Shown one piece after another: positions 1 through 8,011 of a stretch of 54,626 nucleotides of DNA. Position 1 is the stretch's first letter. Each line of letters opens with the position of its first letter. Origin of the DNA: Lysinibacillus sp. FJAT-14745 (GTDB lineage Bacteria; Bacillota; Bacilli; Bacillales_A; Planococcaceae). A program made the position numbers and the translations under genes. A model generated the notes under the pieces. The model did no database searches. It saw nothing but the letters and a program-made list of their open reading frames with translations, and was not told where the DNA came from. The stretch spans positions 178,477-233,102 of the forward strand of contig NZ_LITM01000002.1 of the NCBI RefSeq assembly GCF_001275675.1, written 5' to 3'.

Positions 1-184
1 CTAAAGATTCAAACGTACCATTTGGATTTTTCTTGTACACCTTGATGTCTTTTTTAAAGGTCATTTTTCCCGTTTGCTCTTTTACAACTTCTGCTCCATC
101 ATACATCACTTTCGCTTCTGATTTTGTTGGATGTACTACTGCAAATGCAAAGCCTGCTAGTAACACAATAAATAATTTTTTCAT
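1..184 (-). CDS. secreted protein, 5' part only (runs off the window)
   Basis: The first ~61 codons of a minus-strand gene lie in the window; the rest is beyond base 1. It starts with a lipid-free signal peptide (MKKLFIVLLAGFAFAVVHPT) and then a domain that matches residue for residue, with few changes, the start of the protein at 15866-16603. The two are clearly paralogues, and the match continues into the upstream DNA. No domain family is recognised. The start is the ATG at 182-184, preceded by a GA-rich ribosome binding site. Confidence 0.85.
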   Translation of the reverse strand, partial: MKKLFIVLLAGFAFAVVHPTKSEAKVMYDGAEVVKEQTGKMTFKKDIKVYKKNPNGTFESL

Positions 185-391
185 TATTCTCCCCCTCTCA
201 GCTTTATTGTAGAAAACACAATTTAGTATAATATACTAACAATCCAATATTCTACCAATCAAATGATAATGATGTAAGTCATTTAACAAAATTAGAGTGT
301 TTTGCCTCAACTTAATTTCTTATCTCTAGGTACTCTGATATAATAATGACGGTTAACATTTAAAGACAATTAACTAGTGAAGATAAAAATA

Positions 392-436
392 AAGCTAGTG
401 ACTATTTTAATGACTTCATTTAGGTGGTCACTTTTT
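392..436 (-). terminator. probable terminator of the nuclease gene
   Basis: AGTGAC and GTCACT arms flank a 24-base loop. On the minus strand the structure is followed by a T-rich stretch (TTTATTTTTA), just after the stop of the nuclease gene at 459. The loop is long, so this call is only moderate. Confidence 0.4.
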
Positions 437-458
437 GATTACTCGCTCCATCTTCTAC

Positions 459-1394
459 TCAATCCTGCACACATAATTCTTTAAAATTACAGCCTTTACA
501 GTGCCATTTTTCAAGGGTTTGCTCAAATTCTTCAAAATCCACTGGTTCATTGGAGAAAATATCAGCCTGATATTTTTTCATTTCGAGTACACTTCGCTGA
601 AACGTATGTAAAATATTGTCCATATCAAATGTTGTAAAGGCATATTTTTTTCGTTTGCCGGTCAATAAATATTCATTATAGACATCAATCTGGTCAAGAG
701 ATACGCGATATTTCTGCTGGATATAGTAAGCATAGAGCGCTAATTGCTGGCGATCATCATCGGACTCTCCACCTGTTTTCCAGTCGATAATAATCCATTT
801 GTCTGCCATCTCATCATAATAATGAAAATCCATTACGACGAAAACTTGTATCCCCTCGATTTTCATGGAACGAAATTGTTCAGGCTCACCGATTCGAAGG
901 GAGCCTTTTTGAGCGGTAATTTGCTGGAACGTTTCACTGTTAAGAAAGTTATCAAAGACAGCCGTCATTCGCTCCTTATAGTCCTGTACAAGTTCAGGAT
1001 TTAACTGCCCCTTGTAATAAATTTCCTGCATCATATAAAATTTATTCGGCTTATGTCTCCATAAATCTATATGGCGTGTAGAATCGATAAAAGCGGCATT
1101 AAGCTGGCCACGTGCACGATTTACTAGCTCAGCAACAGTCGGCGCCTTGCCGGTTTGCAAATAATCATTGATCGATTGCTCTATTAAATGATGGACGATT
1201 TGCCCAAATAAAATCGGCATGGATTGCAGCTTTTTTAAGCGATAGACATGTTGATGATATGGCTCCACATTGTAGCTTAGCCAGCCATTATGAGAAAAAT
1301 AATATTCATAGCCATATTTTCGCGCACAGCTTGTTAACGTTTTATGACGTGACAGTGACCACGAAAAAGATGGATAAGGTGTGATTTCAAACAT
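459..1394 (-). CDS. PD-(D/E)XK nuclease family protein with predicted Fe-S cluster
   Basis: 311 residues. The nuclease core is seen around residues 200-230: an acidic residue in VVMDFHYYD, then IIIDWKTG, which gives the D...DxK catalytic set, then QLALYAYY, the QxxxY motif of RecB-like nucleases. One Cys near the N-terminus (C23) and three at the C-terminus (C299, C302, C308, in WHCKGCNFKELC) match the one-plus-three iron-sulfur staple of AddB and Cas4-type nucleases. The longest frame starts 14 codons earlier, but an ideal AAGGAGGCG site lies 7 bases before the internal ATG chosen here. It sits 13 bp behind a TSUP exporter gene, probably cotranscribed. The substrate is unknown and no helicase or CRISPR gene is nearby. 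Confidence 0.85.
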   Translation of the reverse strand: MFEITPYPSFSWSLSRHKTLTSCARKYGYEYYFSHNGWLSYNVEPYHQHVYRLKKLQSMPILFGQIVHHLIEQSINDYLQTGKAPTVAELVNRARGQLNAAFIDSTRHIDLWRHKPNKFYMMQEIYYKGQLNPELVQDYKERMTAVFDNFLNSETFQQITAQKGSLRIGEPEQFRSMKIEGIQVFVVMDFHYYDEMADKWIIIDWKTGGESDDDRQQLALYAYYIQQKYRVSLDQIDVYNEYLLTGKRKKYAFTTFDMDNILHTFQRSVLEMKKYQADIFSNEPVDFEEFEQTLEKWHCKGCNFKELCVQD

Positions 1395-1407
1395 GGATAT
1401 CGCCTCC

Positions 1408-2148
1408 TTATATTTGTTTGATAAAGTCGTATACAAGCTGTAGTATCAACAAGATCGTAACAACTCGTAGTAATAACTTTACTTGATTTGCCTTAACCTT
1501 TCTTGCAAGGATAATTCCTATTTGCGCACCAATGACAGAACCAATCATTAAAACGATGGTCAATGGCCAATCAATTTTATCTGTGACAATATACGTAATT
1601 GCGGCTCCTGAGCACATCGCAAAAACACCTACACGTGACAGACCTACAGCTTTCATATAAGAGATTTTCTCATGAGCATATGTATAAAGTGCCAGCGTGC
1701 TGCTCCCAGGACCGAACATCCCATCATAAAAACCAACACCAAGAAGTATTGGACCGTTTTTACGATTCATTGTAAAGCTTTCTTTTTCTCCAAATTCAGC
1801 CCCACCTATAAAGGACATAACAAGTGCAAAGCCTAATAAAATTATAGCGATAAACGTCAATGTTTGACTGCTCATAAACGATGCAAACAGCCCACCAAGG
1901 GTCCCACCTACTAGAGAAACAAGTAATACTGAACGCATTTCTGACCATAACAATTCTTTTCTTTTAAAAATCATATAGAAGCTTGAAAAGGCACTGACCA
2001 TATTAGAAACCTTATTTGCGCCGATCGCTGAATGGACCGGTACCCCCATTAACGTCATGGTCGGTAATGTAATTAACCCACCACCTCCCACTAACGTTCC
2101 AATGACGTTGCCAGTGATGCCTATTAGTAAAAACAACAAGTATTCCAT
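1408..2148 (-). CDS. TSUP (TauE/SafE) family membrane exporter
   Basis: 246 residues with about 8 hydrophobic segments. The family repeat GNVIGTLVGGGGLITLPTM occurs near the N-terminus, and GFYDGMFGPGSSTL, the second-half signature, is in the middle. Members of this family export sulfite or small sulfur or organosulfur anions; the substrate here cannot be told. The start is the ATG after AAAGAGGGG, 11 codons inside the longest frame. The nuclease gene follows 13 bp downstream. A second TSUP gene in the window (44589-45672) is broken. Confidence 0.88.
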   Translation of the reverse strand: MEYLLFLLIGITGNVIGTLVGGGGLITLPTMTLMGVPVHSAIGANKVSNMVSAFSSFYMIFKRKELLWSEMRSVLLVSLVGGTLGGLFASFMSSQTLTFIAIILLGFALVMSFIGGAEFGEKESFTMNRKNGPILLGVGFYDGMFGPGSSTLALYTYAHEKISYMKAVGLSRVGVFAMCSGAAITYIVTDKIDWPLTIVLMIGSVIGAQIGIILARKVKANQVKLLLRVVTILLILQLVYDFIKQI

Positions 2149-2241
2149 ACAACCCCTCTTTCTATGACACACATGATGCAATTCCTATGATACAGTATAA
2201 CAGAATAGTATTTTTTAAAAGATGAAATATGAGGTGAACAA

Positions 2242-2739
2242 ATGCTTGATCAACAAAAAACACCTAAACCGCGTTTTTGTAAGCCACTAACGCTTATTGT
2301 CGCGACCATTTTTTTAGCTGGCATTACGGCAACGCTTATCCAATACAATAAGCTCCCCGCTTCTATACCCGTTTTGCAAAGCTTTAAGAGTGAACATGCG
2401 CAATTTGGCCCAAAAATCGCTATTTTTTATTTACCCTTTATTGCCTTCATGCTATTTTTACTTTTACACTACTTAGAGATTAGAGCAGCTTATCCTATTC
2501 TACGTAAAAATAAGCCCACTCTATCACATGTACAGCGACAAAATGGGATTATTACCTTTTGTCTCATCAAAAATAGTATCCTACTGTACTTTACATATTC
2601 ACTATTCAATGACTTAACCGTCGCTTTAGGCCATAACCGTATTTTACAGCAGTGGCATGCTTATTTATTTCTATTTGTACTAAGTACTATTTTTATAATG
2701 GGGATTGTACGTGGGATTTTATTGAACAAGACGGAATAG
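2242..2739 (+). CDS. DUF1648-like small membrane protein
   Basis: 165 residues with four predicted membrane helices: residues ~18-33, ~58-74, ~103-121 and ~138-155. The segment LPASIPVLQSF after the first helix resembles the LPxxIPxH motif of DUF1648, a domain found in transport or sigma-factor-associated membrane proteins (SdpI-like). This is resemblance only. AGGTGA lies before the ATG. It is transcribed alone and convergent with the gene at 2844; both end at a shared hairpin. Confidence 0.65.
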   Translation: MLDQQKTPKPRFCKPLTLIVATIFLAGITATLIQYNKLPASIPVLQSFKSEHAQFGPKIAIFYLPFIAFMLFLLLHYLEIRAAYPILRKNKPTLSHVQRQNGIITFCLIKNSILLYFTYSLFNDLTVALGHNRILQQWHAYLFLFVLSTIFIMGIVRGILLNKTE

Positions 2740-2776
2740 AGCATTCTTCACTCCAATACTGCGTTGATGGGTAATT

Positions 2777-2830
2777 AAAACCACCTATACCTTTGCAATT
2801 GTCTCTTATGCAAAAGGTATAGGTGGTTTT
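2777..2830. terminator. bidirectional rho-independent terminator
   Basis: A 21-bp stem (AAAACCACCTATACCTTTGC and its complement, one bulged base) surrounds a short loop. A and T runs on both sides let it act on either strand. It sits between convergent genes ending at 2739 and 2844. Confidence 0.9.
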
Positions 2831-2843
2831 ATTGTTACATCTA

Positions 2844-3704
2844 TTAATAAAGCATAATAATTAAAACAAGTGTTGCACTAATAATACTTATTTTTATTGT
2901 TTCTACTTTATATATGGAATATGTCTGTACCTTTCGTATTATGAAATTCCAAAAAATCACACCATATAAAAGCGCAAACGTCATTATTAATGGCTTATAC
3001 AATGGACCAACCCAGGTTGCCCAAGCAAATATGCTAGAAATCATCGCAAGCACAAGTACTAACAGCCACCACACATGCTTAGATGGTTGAGGTGCTTGTA
3101 GATTATGACGTTTATAATAGTTCGCAGAAAATAAATTTACAGCTATCACGATTAGTGGCAGGATAAATATCCAAGGCATTGTTTCTACAGAGTATAATGT
3201 TTGAAATACTTCATCATACATATCAGAATTCCCTACAAAAAACTGGCCAGAATCAACATTTAGCATGCCTGTATCTGAAATCTGATAGTGCTCTTCCTGA
3301 CGATCTCTTACAACTACTACATCTGTAATATAGTTACCTAACTTTCCATCTGCTTTTTCGACATATTGTGTTAAATCTTCAAAAAAGCTAAAAACTGATG
3401 TATCTTCAACCTTTTTCACAGACATATACAAACTCGAACTTCTTGCAAAGAATTCCCCTTCTTTTCCTCCAAAATGCTTATAAATCGCTTGGATGGATTG
3501 ACTAGCAGTTTGAGGCGGTGAAGAATTTTGTGGAATCAAAATAAAAAATAGAGCAATCATGGCGATCGTAAATAGTAGAAAACTTTCCTTCCATATCGTT
3601 AAGCCATTTCTTTTCTTATGATGAATGCGTTCATAAATACGAGCCTTTACAGCCCGATCCTCTGGTAATTTATTGAGTTCCTTCAGTCGTTTGTTTAAAT
3701 CCAA
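2844..3704 (-). CDS. membrane-bound anti-sigma-like protein of the ECF pair at 3670-4188
   Basis: 286 residues. A short charged N-terminal cytoplasmic part (KRLKELNKLPEDRAVKARIY) is followed by one membrane helix (~40-57), an extracellular region of ~110 residues, and about four more helices at the C-terminus. The best start is TTG at 3702-3704, six bases after GGAGGTG; the codon for the longest frame lies inside that ribosome binding site. The gene overlaps the sigma gene by 35 bp, implying coupled translation. Position and topology suggest it holds the sigma factor at the membrane, but no ZAS-type zinc motif is visible and no named family is recognised. Confidence 0.7.
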   Translation of the reverse strand: MDLNKRLKELNKLPEDRAVKARIYERIHHKKRNGLTIWKESFLLFTIAMIALFFILIPQNSSPPQTASQSIQAIYKHFGGKEGEFFARSSSLYMSVKKVEDTSVFSFFEDLTQYVEKADGKLGNYITDVVVVRDRQEEHYQISDTGMLNVDSGQFFVGNSDMYDEVFQTLYSVETMPWIFILPLIVIAVNLFSANYYKRHNLQAPQPSKHVWWLLVLVLAMISSIFAWATWVGPLYKPLIMTFALLYGVIFWNFIIRKVQTYSIYKVETIKISIISATLVLIIMLY

Positions 3705-4188
3705 ATTTATCACCTCCAAGTATCTTCTCTAAAGCCTTCATAGCGTTTCTTTGTGTATTCGCTATTTTCATTGTAGACCACCCTAAAATTTCACTAGTTT
3801 CGGCTAAATTCAACTCTTCAATTTTTCTGTAAATAAGAACCTCTCGATATTCAGGCTTTAATAATTGGATTGCTTCATATAATAGCCGACGCTCCTCAGA
3901 TTGTATGATCCAATCATGTGGTACATATTGTGTCTCCCGTTTCTCATGTTCTCTTTGAAATGGTAGCCATTTAATAAGTGCTTTTTTTCTATATGTGTCA
4001 TAGACAAGGTTACGTGCAATTCTCCTTATATAAGTGCCCATTGCAGCCTCATTTCTAAACTGTCCTTTATAAACACGGATAAAGGTTTCCTGCGTTAAAT
4101 CCTCCGCTAAACCTGGATCCGAGACCATATAGTAAATAAATTGATAAATGCATTGAAAATATTGTTCATAAAGCTCATCAAACTCCAT
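3670..4188 (-). CDS. ECF-type RNA polymerase sigma factor
   Basis: 172 residues, the normal ECF size. Sigma-70 region 2 spans ~10-75 with the core-binding motif DLTQETFIRVYKG. Region 4 is at ~110-165 with a helix-turn-helix (LNLAETSEILGWSTMKIANT). An AGAGAGGTG site lies before the ATG. It is the first gene of a two-gene unit with the membrane protein downstream, the usual sigma/anti-sigma order. Unlike the other two ECF genes here, no TGAA-N17-CGT promoter is visible upstream. Confidence 0.92.
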   Translation of the reverse strand: MEFDELYEQYFQCIYQFIYYMVSDPGLAEDLTQETFIRVYKGQFRNEAAMGTYIRRIARNLVYDTYRKKALIKWLPFQREHEKRETQYVPHDWIIQSEERRLLYEAIQLLKPEYREVLIYRKIEELNLAETSEILGWSTMKIANTQRNAMKALEKILGGDKFGFKQTTEGTQ

Positions 4189-4267
4189 CTTTTCACCTCT
4201 CTTACTTTATTAGACGAATGAGTATACAAGATTTGTATATTTAAATGTAAATTTACTAAGTTAAAAA

Positions 4268-4303
4268 TAGGCTACCTGACACCATATAGCATCAAGTAGC
4301 CTA
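4268..4303 (-). terminator. terminator of the three-gene membrane/HhH operon
   Basis: TAGGCTAC and GTAGCCTA arms, extended by partial pairing, are followed by TTTTTA on the minus strand just after the stop at 4310. Confidence 0.75.
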
Positions 4304-4309
4304 AAATTT

Positions 4310-4933
4310 TTACAGATCCGTTTTCATTTTTTCAAATGTATGTATTAACACATATTTTTGTACACCACGAGCCACTTCAATGCTTTCTTGGGAAAATTGA
4401 TGAAGGGCTGTTTCATTCTTCATTTTATACGCATAAACCGCTTCAATTGCTGGCTGCATCCACGGCTGTGTAAGCTGATCACTTCGCATGTCAGTTATTC
4501 GTCCTTCAAATGCAGCGATATAACATTTTGCATAGCTAGTTAAAGGCTCTTTATTTATTTTATTTGCCGCATCCTTTGCTTCCTCTAAATTCTCTTCCAT
4601 GATCGCCTTAATAAATTTACAGTTATACTTCATTGCTGGCTGTTTATACTTTACAATTGCCGTTTCTAATGAGTGTAACTGGTCTTCCTTTGTACCATAA
4701 GCAACTGCATATAGGTAGGCAAAAAAAGGATGCTTCTTGCGATCTTTTACTAACTTATCTACCAATTTCATATTATTTGTCCACAATACAATATGTATAT
4801 GTCTAAAAATCATTGCAATGGCGATAAGGATAAAAATGCCGAGTGAAATGGATGGGCGAACCCCAGCTAGTGATAGTAATAGTGCCAACATAAATATGAC
4901 CAAATAAAATATGGCTAGTTTTGTAATTTTCAT
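4310..4933 (-). CDS. hypothetical membrane protein with helical C-terminal domain
   Basis: 207 residues. Two adjacent membrane helices (~5-23 and ~28-50) are followed by about 150 soluble, strongly helical residues with spaced Ala and Tyr reminiscent of TPR or SEL1 helices. No family is recognised. AGGAGGA precedes the ATG. It is the last of three tightly spaced genes (5287 down to 4310), with 8 bp between it and the small membrane protein upstream, so it very likely belongs to one operon. Confidence 0.7.
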   Translation of the reverse strand: MKITKLAIFYLVIFMLALLLSLAGVRPSISLGIFILIAIAMIFRHIHIVLWTNNMKLVDKLVKDRKKHPFFAYLYAVAYGTKEDQLHSLETAIVKYKQPAMKYNCKFIKAIMEENLEEAKDAANKINKEPLTSYAKCYIAAFEGRITDMRSDQLTQPWMQPAIEAVYAYKMKNETALHQFSQESIEVARGVQKYVLIHTFEKMKTDL

Positions 4934-4941
4934 AATTCCTC

Positions 4942-5109
4942 CTACTGTAATTTCCTTCGCATTTTTCGAGAAAAAATAAAGCCTGCCCCAAGGAAGAATA
5001 TAAGCGCCATAAATTTCATGAGAGGAATAATAAATAACTTGCTAATCACGAAAACAACAAAAATATAATAGACTACCATTGCCAATAAAAATAATGTCAG
5101 TTTATTCAC
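4942..5109 (-). CDS. small two-helix membrane protein
   Basis: 55 residues from a GTG start at 5107-5109 (VNKLTLFLLAMVVYYIFV...), with two hydrophobic segments and a basic C-terminal tail (RKMRRKLQ). GGTAGGA precedes the GTG, which overlaps the last codons of the HhH gene. An ATG six codons upstream is possible but has a worse ribosome binding site. The function is unknown. The overlap on one side and 8-bp gap on the other argue that it is a real translated gene. Confidence 0.6.
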   Translation of the reverse strand: MNKLTLFLLAMVVYYIFVVFVISKLFIIPLMKFMALIFFLGAGFIFSRKMRRKLQ

Positions 5110-5287
5110 TGTGCTTCCTACCTTCATTCAATGCTGCTTCAATGGTCGCTAGCGCTTTCGGTCCCATCCCGTGTAAATTTTTCAACGTTGATAAATCAAC
5201 ATTTTCCAATTGCTCTAATTGTGTATACCCTGCCTCATTTAATGCACGTATAGCAGGCTTCGCTACTCCCTTTGGCCATTCTGTCAT
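5102..5287 (-). CDS. small helix-hairpin-helix protein
   Basis: 61 residues. The sequence GYTQLEQLENVDLSTLKNLH followed by GMGPKALATIEAAL is a tandem helix-hairpin-helix fold like the C-terminal domain of the RNA polymerase alpha subunit and Rad51 N-terminal modules. Such domains bind DNA without sequence specificity or act in protein contacts. AAAGGACGAG lies before the ATG, and the ATG directly follows a TAA that ends an upstream reading frame (5288-5440). Stand-alone proteins of this type are common in Bacillales; the role is unknown. Confidence 0.75.
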   Translation of the reverse strand: MTEWPKGVAKPAIRALNEAGYTQLEQLENVDLSTLKNLHGMGPKALATIEAALNEGRKHSE

Positions 5288-5440
5288 TTATGCTCGTCCT
5301 TTCCTTTTTCGTCTATTAAGGATCTCAGTTCCAATAATACCTATTAATAGTATAACTAGTGAGGCGACATGATAATCAACGAAAAAAGTCGTAAATGCTA
5401 TTTGATAATAACGGCATATTGTGGTGATAATACGCCCTCC
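5288..5440 (-). pseudogene. remnant of a small membrane protein gene upstream of the HhH gene
   Basis: An open frame of ~50 codons encodes a single hydrophobic helix (VASLVILLIGIIGTEIL) and a basic tail (NRRKRKGRA). It stops with TAA directly abutting the ATG of the HhH gene, the hallmark of a coupled operon member. No convincing start is present: the frame runs into a repeat element at 5443. Beyond the element, at 5513-5527, there is a good ribosome binding site and ATG that now reads only seven codons. The simplest reading is a small gene whose 5' end was disrupted by the repeat. A rare ATT start after GGGAGG is the alternative. Confidence 0.4.
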
Positions 5441-5442
5441 CA

Positions 5443-5500
5443 ATCAATTATGCCTCGGCATAATTGCGTCCTGAATCGTCTTTATGCTTAGGCCTGCATG
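5443..5500 (+). repeat. short copy of the structured repeat that split the TSUP gene
   Basis: The sequence beginning CAATTATGCCTCGGCATAAT and ending around AGGCCTGCATGA matches the left ~58 bases of the 44655-44970 element with a few changes, on the same strand. It begins with the near-perfect palindrome ATTATGCC-TC-GGCATAAT. The rest of the long element is absent. Confidence 0.75.
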
Positions 5501-5573
5501 AGGAACTGCATTCCTATCACCTCTCTGCTTTATTATGCAATCGAACATGATGAAATGCAAATGAGCTAGGTCT

Positions 5574-6182
5574 TTAGAGTATATTAAACATTGCCATGAA
5601 AGAGGCAAACAGATTGCCAATACCATGTATGCCCCAGCTTGTTACGATGGAACCATTAGATTTCCGTTCATTGATCCACCCCATTAAATAACCTACAAAC
5701 GCTGTTGCGATAACAACTAATACTACAACTCCAAAAGGAACTAAAGAATAAAACATCCATCCATGTAAAATGCCAAAAAGTAGACTTTGCATGATATTTC
5801 CCATTTGAAAACCAAACTTATGCTTGAATCTTTTTAGTAAGAAGCCTCGGAACAACAGCTCCTCTGACAACCCCGTTTGTACAATTGAATGGAAAAGTGC
5901 TGGAATGAGCGCTGAAAACCCAAGTCCTGTAAAACGATTGGTCGCTAAAGTTGAACTATCTAGGTAGAAATAGCTGATTGTAGTAAGGGGTACGAATAAT
6001 AAAATAATAATGAATAAAAACCATAGAAAATAATTCCCTTTATTTTCAATGACAGGCTTTTTGAGACCGAGCCAAGTTAAAAATGATTGTTCCTTTCTTG
6101 CTGAGAAAAACCACCAAATAAACGGTATAACTGAAAATAAAATGACCTGAACAATTGCGCTTATTGCACTTTCCAAAACCAT
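5574..6182 (-). CDS. CPBP family intramembrane metalloprotease
   Basis: 202 residues with about six membrane helices. The family motifs are visible in order: SEELLFRGFLL (EExxxR), FGILHGW (FxxxH) and a late His in WGIHGIGN. Eukaryotic relatives cleave CAAX proteins after prenylation. Bacterial members act in bacteriocin maturation or immunity, or have unknown substrates. GGGGGA lies before the ATG. It is monocistronic as far as can be seen; no bacteriocin gene is nearby. A 21-bp repeat array lies ~90 bp upstream. Confidence 0.88.
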   Translation of the reverse strand: MVLESAISAIVQVILFSVIPFIWWFFSARKEQSFLTWLGLKKPVIENKGNYFLWFLFIIILLFVPLTTISYFYLDSSTLATNRFTGLGFSALIPALFHSIVQTGLSEELLFRGFLLKRFKHKFGFQMGNIMQSLLFGILHGWMFYSLVPFGVVVLVVIATAFVGYLMGWINERKSNGSIVTSWGIHGIGNLFASFMAMFNIL

Positions 6183-6273
6183 AACTTTTCCCCCTGTTCA
6201 AAATGTTTTCCATGAAGAATGACGAGCGATGGTAAGGTGTTTTCTAGAAATATCTGGTTGGTGTTTGAAGTTC

Positions 6274-6400
6274 GCCGGTAACATTTGCTTTTCCGCCGCT
6301 AAACGTTCAAATTGCGCCGCTAACATCCTCTTTTCCGCCGCTTAATGTTCGAATTGCGCCGCTAACTCCTGCTTTTCCGCCGCTTAACGTGGAAAATACG
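6274..6400. repeat. 21-bp phased repeat array 1 (core GCCGCT)
   Basis: The core GCCGGT/GCCGCT starts at 6274, 6295, 6316, 6337, 6358 and 6379, exactly 21 bp apart. Spacers alternate between a TTGC-ending and a TTTCC-ending type, giving a 42-bp higher-order repeat. It occupies much of the 371-bp gap between the CPBP protease start (6182) and the terminator at 6525. The remainder holds a 15-bp palindrome (6456-6470) and nothing else recognisable. Confidence 0.9.
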
Positions 6401-6524
6401 ACGGTACTCTATATGTTAAGCATATTAAATAGCAGAGTTGAAATCAAGATGTTTTTAATGATAATCATTAAATAATTATCTTTTATAACTAAAAATTGAA
6501 TGTTAATCGGTATGTAAGCATTAA

Positions 6525-6555
6525 AAAAGCGACTAGAAAAAGACTAGTCGCTTTC
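6525..6555 (-). terminator. terminator of the secreted protein gene
   Basis: GCGACTAG arms around AAAAAGA are followed by TTTTTT on the minus strand. It overlaps the stop of the gene ending at 6554. Confidence 0.85.
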
Positions 6556-6955
6556 ATTCTTTATTCGGATTTCGTTCAATAAAATCTTTAATCTGATCTT
6601 TTAATTCATAAACTAAATTAAAATAATGATGCTCATTCATTGCACCCTTCTTTCGCCATTTTTGCATTTCTTGATAGTGGAAAGCGATAAAATAACTTTC
6701 AATCTCACGACGCTCTATCCCTTCCTTTTTTGCCATATCAACAATCGAAAGCCCCTCTTTCCAGTATTGATCATACACTTTTTGCGTGATCCCAAGAACC
6801 TTACAAATAGCATCATAATCATACTTTACGTGGTAAATAAGCTGTCCTTCCTCACCATTTGCATGTTGTTGAATTACATTATTTGCATAACCAATTGGTG
6901 TAAAACTCATTATAAGTATGCTCGTGAGAAATATTTTTTTGAATGGTGCTTTCAT
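6554..6955 (-). CDS. secreted hypothetical protein
   Basis: 133 residues. A signal peptide (KKIFLTSILIMSFTPIGYAN, cleavage likely after YA-N) leads into a small helical domain with a helix-turn-helix-like stretch (GLSIVDMAKKEGIERREIES) and many Lys and Glu. The start chosen is the ATG after AGGAGGTTTAAA; an ATG five codons upstream lies inside that ribosome binding site. Probably exported and free outside the membrane. No family is recognised. Confidence 0.7.
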   Translation of the reverse strand: MKAPFKKIFLTSILIMSFTPIGYANNVIQQHANGEEGQLIYHVKYDYDAICKVLGITQKVYDQYWKEGLSIVDMAKKEGIERREIESYFIAFHYQEMQKWRKKGAMNEHHYFNLVYELKDQIKDFIERNPNKE

Positions 6956-7014
6956 TTTAAACCTCCTCATGTTTCCAATAGTGTGTGAGGTTTTAAAAAA
7001 TCATATTCCTTTGA

Positions 7015-7443
7015 TCACAATACTTTACGAAATGAATAGCACCATTTTTCATACCCTAATCGATCTTCATAAAAGCGATGTGCACTAGTCCTTTGAATAC
7101 CAGACTCCAAAGCAATATAGTGCGCTCCATTTTCTTTGCCCCATTGGTGAAGATCATGCAATAATTTCTCACCATAGCCTCTTGAACGATAGGCCTCATC
7201 CGTTACTAAATCATAAACGAAAATATGGCGTTCACTGTAAAAGTTGACTCTCCAACTTAATCCGGCGACTGCCACAATATTCATGTTTTCGTATAAAGCA
7301 AATAACATATAGCCATCTTGGGTCATTTCCTTTAATAATAGAAGGTACTTTTCTAATGTTAATTCTGTACGAAGCTGCACCATAACAGAATATGCTTCCA
7401 TCCATTCCTGCTGCGTTGTTAATTGTTTAATTGTTACAGTCAT
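7015..7443 (-). CDS. GNAT family N-acetyltransferase
   Basis: 142 residues, a single GNAT domain. The acetyl-CoA loop reads VTDEAYRSRGYGEKLL (R/Q-x-x-G-x-G/A form), followed by HYIALESGIQRTSAHRFYE in the fourth motif. AAAGGAGG precedes the ATG. The gene lies 15 bp behind another GNAT gene, so the two form an operon. It is divergent from a MocR-type regulator that may control both. The substrate is unknown. Confidence 0.88.
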   Translation of the reverse strand: MTVTIKQLTTQQEWMEAYSVMVQLRTELTLEKYLLLLKEMTQDGYMLFALYENMNIVAVAGLSWRVNFYSERHIFVYDLVTDEAYRSRGYGEKLLHDLHQWGKENGAHYIALESGIQRTSAHRFYEDRLGYEKWCYSFRKVL

Positions 7444-7458
7444 TTTTCGAACCTCCTT

Positions 7459-7899
7459 TTACCAATATTTAATAAAATGATATACTCCATCGTCTATTTT
7501 CATCCCAAGCTTCTCATAAAGTTTTTGAGCACGAACGTTGTCTGTCGCTGTTTCTAAACCTATATAACGTGCATCATTCTGTAAACAGTATGAATAACAT
7601 TGTTCAATTAGGCCCTGCGCTACACCTTGTTTCCTGGCATGCTTTGCTACAAATAAATCGTTTAAAATAAATGCCTTTTTCATCGCAACTGATGAAAAAA
7701 TAGGATAGAGCTGGACAAAACCAACTGGCTGCGCATCCACATAAGCTAGAAAAATTACCGACTCCTCCTTATTTATACGCTCCATAAGAAACTGCTCAGC
7801 TTGCTTTAAGTCAGATGGTTGACCATAAAATTCTCGATAGGCATTAAATAATGGCACCACGTCTCCAACTGTTGCTAAGGTTACTGTACAAATTTCCAT
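7459..7899 (-). CDS. GNAT family N-acetyltransferase
   Basis: 146 residues. LNDLFVAKHARKQGVAQGLI is the acetyl-CoA binding strand and loop, and RYIGLETATDNVRAQKLYEK with LGM is the end of the fold. It is the first gene of a two-acetyltransferase operon; its start is ~110 bp from the divergent MocR regulator at 8012. That spacing is typical of a regulator controlling its neighbour. The substrate is not predictable; polyamines, amino acids or antibiotics are the family's usual ones. Confidence 0.88.
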   Translation of the reverse strand: MEICTVTLATVGDVVPLFNAYREFYGQPSDLKQAEQFLMERINKEESVIFLAYVDAQPVGFVQLYPIFSSVAMKKAFILNDLFVAKHARKQGVAQGLIEQCYSYCLQNDARYIGLETATDNVRAQKLYEKLGMKIDDGVYHFIKYW

Positions 7900-8011
7900 T
7901 ATCGTTTCTCTCCATTTCTTTTAATATGTAATTCTAGTATTATGATAAAAAACAAACTGACATTTAAAAAGAAACAGTTCTAGACATTTCAACATGTCAA
8001 GGAGGGCCTTT

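Noticed and set aside
459..1394. Cas4
   Set aside because: The Cys pattern fits Cas4 as well as AddB-type nucleases, but no CRISPR array or other cas gene is present and the N-terminal region is longer than in Cas4.
6274..6400. CRISPR array
   Set aside because: Cores are 6-12 bp with 9-15 bp alternating, repeated spacers; there are no unique spacers of 30 bp or more and no cas genes. The same holds for the other three arrays.
6456..6480. Fur box
   Set aside because: TAATGATAATCATTA is a palindrome, but its half-sites are in the wrong order and spacing for the 7-1-7 Fur consensus, and no promoter is evident.
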